Of a DNA stretch of 34,614 bases, positions 31,218-34,614 are shown piece after piece. The position numbers and the translations under genes were made by a program. Below the pieces are notes generated by a model. The model was not told the origin of the DNA and did not search any database. It saw only the letters and a list, made by a program, of their open reading frames with translations. The DNA is taken from assembly GCA_020721975.1 (NCBI GenBank), contig DYLR01000004.1:1-34614 (forward strand). Direction: 5' to 3'. This DNA comes from Blastopirellula marina. Its GTDB lineage: Bacteria; Planctomycetota; Phycisphaerae; Sedimentisphaerales; UBA12454. Position 1 is the first letter of the stretch, and each line of letters begins with the position of its first letter.

Positions 31218-33083
31218 TTACCATCTTAATATAAAGTTAAAATGCCATCTGCCGCTGCCGGCGGGCGTTTCAGGTCCGTCGGTTACGGCAAGGCCGTAGT
31301 AAATACCCGCTGAAAAACTTCTTCCCGCTTCAAGCAGCGTACCTGCGCCGATGCTCCAAAGATCATCATCGGCATCTTCACCGGCTGCCGGGTCTTCAAT
31401 CTCGGCATGAGCATAGTCTGTAAAGCCCACAAGCGAAACATTCGGCGGCCAGAGCTTCTTCGCCATTGCTTTTTCATCAACTTCAAGGCCGGCTTTGCGG
31501 TCTGCGACTATTCCAGCCCGCGTGAGGTCATATCTGTACTGTCCTGAAAAAAGCAGACCTTCATCCGCTATCAATTCATCCTCGGCATAACCGCGAACGG
31601 TATAAAGCCCGCCGAAAGCAGTCATCTTGGCCGGTGCAACTCTGTCGGTTGCATCAATACTCCTCAATAATCCCTTAACCTCGTGTATGCGGTCAAAATC
31701 AATATACTGCTTATGATAGGCCTGAACTATATACAAGGCAAAATCATTCGTTGCGCCGGCTCTTGCGGTTTGAATGGCCGCCTTGTCCGAACCGCCAATG
31801 GTCTCAATCCTGTTAAAACTCAGCGATGTTTCAGTTCTTTCGCTGCGACGATGAAGTTCCGTACCAAACCCCAGCAAATCAAGGGCGTAATCGCTGCCGA
31901 TGCCGGTATCAGGCACAACTTTGCTTACCTCATGGCTGTAAGACATCAACGCATCAAACATCCAGTCGTCAAATTGAGCGACGTTGTATCTGGCATTCGA
32001 GCCGACAAACCAGCCGTTGCCGCGGAAATCAACAGGGATGCCTGCCGCAGTATCGTCGGTCAGGTCAAATTCACTGTACCCGGCAAATACGCCTATGCGC
32101 AGTCTGGGGGAAAGCACCGGCACTTCATAACTGCCGTAAGTCGTCCAGTTATCGTCAAATTTGCTGTCTAAACTGCTTTGCCAAAGGGCGGCAAATCTGT
32201 CGTCCCGGCCGGTGAGGTTGGTGTTTACAAGGCCGAACCGCGGATTCCACTGCCGTTTATCACGCCCTGCATTGTCAACCTGCAAATACCAGTGCCAGGG
32301 ATTGTTTTCGTATAAATCATAGCTGACCTGCAGCGCATTGGGTTCAGTTCCCTTTTTGACAACGGCCGCAACATATCTGTCGGGATTGTAATTAAGCAAA
32401 CGAACAAATTCGTCAAGCGGTTTCTTTTTTATCATTTTCCCCTGCTCTACCGGCGACCAGTCCCGAACAACTTCATTAGACAGCCAGCCTTTTTCCTTTT
32501 CATTTTTATCGAAATCAAAATGCCTGATGTTCACATCCTCGACAAAACCTTCAATTACACGCAGCTCCAGTAAGCCGCCCGGAACAGATGGTCTGCCTTG
32601 CACCGCCAAAGTCGGCACATAAACATAAATGCCCACGTACCCGGCCTTCTGATATACATCCAGAATATATTGCGTAAGCCCCTGAATTGTATGCTGCGAT
32701 ACGGAACGGCGTGTGCCGGGCTGAGCAAAAATTTCCTTTACGGCACGGAAATCATAAACTTCCTCGCTGGCGATTTTGCCGTCAACACGCAAACGCACTT
32801 TATAAGTTGACGGCACAGATGCGATAAGTCTTTCCGTTGGCAAGGTTTTATTGCCGATAATTTTTATTTCACTGACGTCAAAACGCGGACTTGTATCCTG
32901 CGGAAGATTGAAATCGCCGGCAATGCCTTCTCTTTCCGGAACCCCGCCGCCGGTTTGAATGCCGTAACCTTCAATTGCCTGTGAATAACCGGTCGGTATA
33001 TTTGTTTTGGCCGCGAAACACATCACCCCCACAACAGCCGGCAACAACACATAAACGAATCCTGTCCTTAGATTCTGCACCAT
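31218..33083 (-). CDS. Two-partner secretion transporter TpsB (ShlB/FhaC/HecB family)
   Basis: The 621-residue outer-membrane protein exports TpsA. A signal segment (TGFVYVLLPAVVGVMCFAA) comes first. POTRA domains follow: FDVSEIKIIGNKTLPTERLI, and GLTQYILDVYQKAGYVGIYVYVP, ELRVIEGFVEDVNI. The rest is a 16-strand-type barrel with the diagnostic loop-6 motif TVRGYAEDE (VRGY) and a terminal aromatic residue (NFILRW). ATG 33083 has AAGGGA 7 nt upstream and gives a proper signal peptide, so I prefer it to the further upstream ATGs at 33110 and 33158. It is followed by tpsA. Confidence 0.92.
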   Translation of the reverse strand: MVQNLRTGFVYVLLPAVVGVMCFAAKTNIPTGYSQAIEGYGIQTGGGVPEREGIAGDFNLPQDTSPRFDVSEIKIIGNKTLPTERLIASVPSTYKVRLRVDGKIASEEVYDFRAVKEIFAQPGTRRSVSQHTIQGLTQYILDVYQKAGYVGIYVYVPTLAVQGRPSVPGGLLELRVIEGFVEDVNIRHFDFDKNEKEKGWLSNEVVRDWSPVEQGKMIKKKPLDEFVRLLNYNPDRYVAAVVKKGTEPNALQVSYDLYENNPWHWYLQVDNAGRDKRQWNPRFGLVNTNLTGRDDRFAALWQSSLDSKFDDNWTTYGSYEVPVLSPRLRIGVFAGYSEFDLTDDTAAGIPVDFRGNGWFVGSNARYNVAQFDDWMFDALMSYSHEVSKVVPDTGIGSDYALDLLGFGTELHRRSERTETSLSFNRIETIGGSDKAAIQTARAGATNDFALYIVQAYHKQYIDFDRIHEVKGLLRSIDATDRVAPAKMTAFGGLYTVRGYAEDELIADEGLLFSGQYRYDLTRAGIVADRKAGLEVDEKAMAKKLWPPNVSLVGFTDYAHAEIEDPAAGEDADDDLWSIGAGTLLEAGRSFSAGIYYGLAVTDGPETPAGSGRWHFNFILRW

Positions 33084-33273
33084 AGGTTTATCCCTTAAAA
33101 TGCGCAACATCCCTGTATAAATGCACCGACAAATGTATATCTTGTCCAACTTCATCAATATTGTAAAGAAAAAAACCAGAATTCATTCTCCTTGCTAAAC
33201 GTGAAAATATCATCACCCATTAAGCAATGCCGGCTTTTACAGGCCACGATTTTATAGGAACAAATCGCACAGT

Positions 33274-33302
33274 ATTTTACATTTTAGGACTTAAAAAGTC
33301 AA
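33274..33302 (-). promoter_or_regulatory. Probable promoter of the two-partner secretion operon
   Basis: On the minus strand TTGACT (33302-33297), a 17-bp spacer and TAAAAT (33279-33274) each match the sigma-70 consensus in 5 of 6 positions. The predicted start is near 33267, leaving a 5' leader of about 180 nt before tpsB. Confidence 0.6.
33288..33300. promoter_or_regulatory. Palindromic box 1 (GACTTAAAAAGTC)
   Basis: GACTT-AAA-AAGTC is a perfect inverted repeat overlapping the -35 and spacer of the predicted TPS promoter. Its near-copy lies 86 bp upstream. The position suits a repressor site. Confidence 0.5.
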
Positions 33303-33373
33303 ACTCAAATTGCCTATTTTATCTATTTTTACATTATTCGGCGTAAAATCCACCAAAAATCCACACAATTACA

Positions 33374-33386
33374 GACTTAAATAGTC
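33374..33386. promoter_or_regulatory. Palindromic box 2 (GACTTAAATAGTC)
   Basis: This differs from box 1 at one base, with 12 of 13 positions identical. The 86-bp offset is close to eight helical turns. The pair may bind the same regulator. Confidence 0.45.
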
Positions 33387-33417
33387 CAATTATAACACAA
33401 AAAGATGAAAAAAGGCA

Positions 33418-34551
33418 TCAGTTATTAAGGTGTAAAATTTTCGCCCCGTCGAAACCGTTAAATTTTGTTGACGAGGCAATGCTGTATGCTCCTATATTAT
33501 GTGTATATAGATAATCTCCAATTTTTAAGTTTTCTGGCAGATATTCGGAAACGGAAATTTTGTCGAAACTGTCGCAGGTCGGTCCTACGACGGCACAAAC
33601 TTCTTTTGTACCCTGCCGGAAGGCGTGAAAGTTAGGTATCCAGTGGTCGTAAACCACTCCGGAGAAGGTGTGATAAACTCCGTCGTTAATATGATAGAAA
33701 ATTTTGCCGTCTCTTCTGGCCTTGCCGATAATTTCAGAAATCAGTATTGCAGTGGTGGCAACCATAAATCTGCCCGGTTCGGCTATCAGTTCGACATCTT
33801 TCGGGAAAAGCCTTTTGCATTCGGAATTTATTGTCGAGGCCAGCTTTTCAAATTTAGGCACGGTTGAATCGTAAGGCACGGGGAAACCGCCGCCTATATC
33901 GACAATTTTCAGAGGATAACCTTTTTGCCTTGAATCGTTAAATATTTGTGAGGTAATCTGCAGCGCGCTTGAGTAATTATCAAAATTCGTACACTGGCTG
34001 CCGACGTGGAAACTCAAACCCTCGACGGTCATTCCCAATTCGAATGATTCCCTGATGAGATTATACGCATCGGCGATTTCTATGCCGAACTTGGAGCTCA
34101 TTTCCACCTGAGAGCCGGTATCAGGCACTTTTAGCCGCAGCACCAGTCCCGCCGTGCCGCAGTGTTCCCTGATTTTCAGAAGTTCGTCCCTGTTGTCATA
34201 AGTTATCAGAGGTTTGTATTTTTTTATTTTTCGGAGCGTCGGAATATCCTTGATGGTATTTGAAAAAATTATCCTGTCCCAGATATAAAAATCTTTTTGC
34301 TTTTCTTCAAAGTGCCTGACGTATTCATACACCTGCATAAATTCGTTATATGATGCAACGTCAAAACTTGCCCCTTCATTGAACAAAGTTTTGATGATCT
34401 CCTGATTGGAGTTGGCCTTTACCGCATAATATGCCTGTACTTTCGGCAAATGCCTTTTGAAGAGCCGGTAGTTTTTGCGGATTTTGTCATGGTCGATAAT
34501 AAACAGCGGTGTACCGTGTTTTTCAGCCAGTTGCAGCAGTTTTTCTTTCAT
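33418..34551 (-). CDS. Fold-type III PLP decarboxylase (ornithine/lysine/DAP family)
   Basis: The product is 377 residues from ATG 34551. It has the alanine-racemase-fold PLP barrel: YYAVKANSN with the PLP lysine near the N-terminus, SFHVGSQCTNF, DIGGGFPVPYD (phosphate loop) and AEPGRFMVA. The C-terminal VVGPTCDSFDKIS supplies the partner-subunit Cys/Asp typical of ornithine decarboxylases, with GAYSIASSTKFNGF at the end. It probably makes putrescine or cadaverine; meso-DAP decarboxylation is less likely given the CDSFD pattern. A GTG at 34572 adds seven residues; neither start has a clear Shine-Dalgarno. Confidence 0.88.
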   Translation of the reverse strand: MKEKLLQLAEKHGTPLFIIDHDKIRKNYRLFKRHLPKVQAYYAVKANSNQEIIKTLFNEGASFDVASYNEFMQVYEYVRHFEEKQKDFYIWDRIIFSNTIKDIPTLRKIKKYKPLITYDNRDELLKIREHCGTAGLVLRLKVPDTGSQVEMSSKFGIEIADAYNLIRESFELGMTVEGLSFHVGSQCTNFDNYSSALQITSQIFNDSRQKGYPLKIVDIGGGFPVPYDSTVPKFEKLASTINSECKRLFPKDVELIAEPGRFMVATTAILISEIIGKARRDGKIFYHINDGVYHTFSGVVYDHWIPNFHAFRQGTKEVCAVVGPTCDSFDKISVSEYLPENLKIGDYLYTHNIGAYSIASSTKFNGFDGAKILHLNN

Positions 34552-34614
34552 AATTTTCAAGTAACCGTTCACAGTATTTAACAGATTAACGATGGATATT
34601 TTTTGTTATTCCAG

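Larger units (their letters stand above)
33084..33417. other. Regulatory gap upstream of the TPS operon
   Basis: There is no gene in these 334 bp. The gap holds the TPS promoter and two similar palindromes (listed separately) and an mRNA leader of about 180 nt that is AT-rich. No clear terminator hairpin for the upstream decarboxylase is visible; only a T-rich stretch follows its stop on the minus strand. Confidence 0.6.

Noticed and set aside
1-34614. tRNA, rRNA or tmRNA genes
   Set aside because: Gaps were scanned by eye for cloverleaf arms and conserved T-loop sequence (GGTTCGAATCC-like), and none was found. A covariance-model search would be decisive.

Overview
The window looks like chromosomal DNA of an anaerobic or fermentative Gram-negative bacterium, most likely a planctomycete of the Phycisphaerae/Sedimentisphaerales type. 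The evidence is a secreted PEP-CTERM protein of a planctomycete-like family, a DUF11-type fragment, a two-partner secretion pair, an outer-membrane efflux system, and ferredoxin-dependent 2-oxoacid oxidation next to phosphotransacetylase/acetate kinase. AT-rich degenerate repeat tracts scattered between genes fit the same group. The taxonomic call is inference; no rRNA is present.

Layout. (1) 1-2448: uvrB and rpsU, both on the minus strand. (2) 2449-10933: an accessory, phage-derived region. It holds a minus-strand operon (double-HTH regulator, ABC-type ATPase, GNAT-like protein, ParB/Srx-domain protein, small-terminase-like HTH protein) and a complete-looking large terminase, but no portal, capsid or integrase. 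A pilin-like gene, an Arg-rich small protein and a frameshifted PEP-CTERM gene lie between the operon and the terminase. Just 3' of the terminase is a two-gene cassette (unknown 177-aa protein plus HEPN-like protein) with its own consensus promoter and a 14-bp palindrome. It is bounded downstream by a second, diverged copy of the terminase 3' end. (3) 11449-15496: a four-gene 2-oxoacid:ferredoxin oxidoreductase operon, then clpX. (4) 15768-18819: a decapitated DUF11 fragment, a stand-alone LigD-type phosphoesterase-domain protein, ackA and pta. (5) 18960-25433: a tetR-OMF-MFP-RND efflux operon with a textbook promoter and candidate operator. (6) 25572-27317: a YbhB/YbcL-like lipoprotein and a membrane-anchored TPR protein. 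(7) 27373-33302: a two-partner secretion operon (TpsB then the large TpsA) with a recognisable promoter and palindromes. (8) 33418-34551: a fold-III PLP decarboxylase.

How the genes work together. The oxidoreductase makes acyl-CoA and reduced ferredoxin, while Pta/AckA convert acetyl-CoA to acetate and ATP. The efflux and TPS operons serve the outer membrane and surface. The most unusual part is 2.7-10.9 kb. It combines DNA-packaging-type proteins (large and small terminase, ParB) with a split ATPase/acetyltransferase pair and no virion genes, and its terminase 3' end appears to have been an insertion site for a toxin- or defence-like cassette. A 79-bp direct repeat (1-79 and 11269-11347) brackets uvrB, rpsU and this region.
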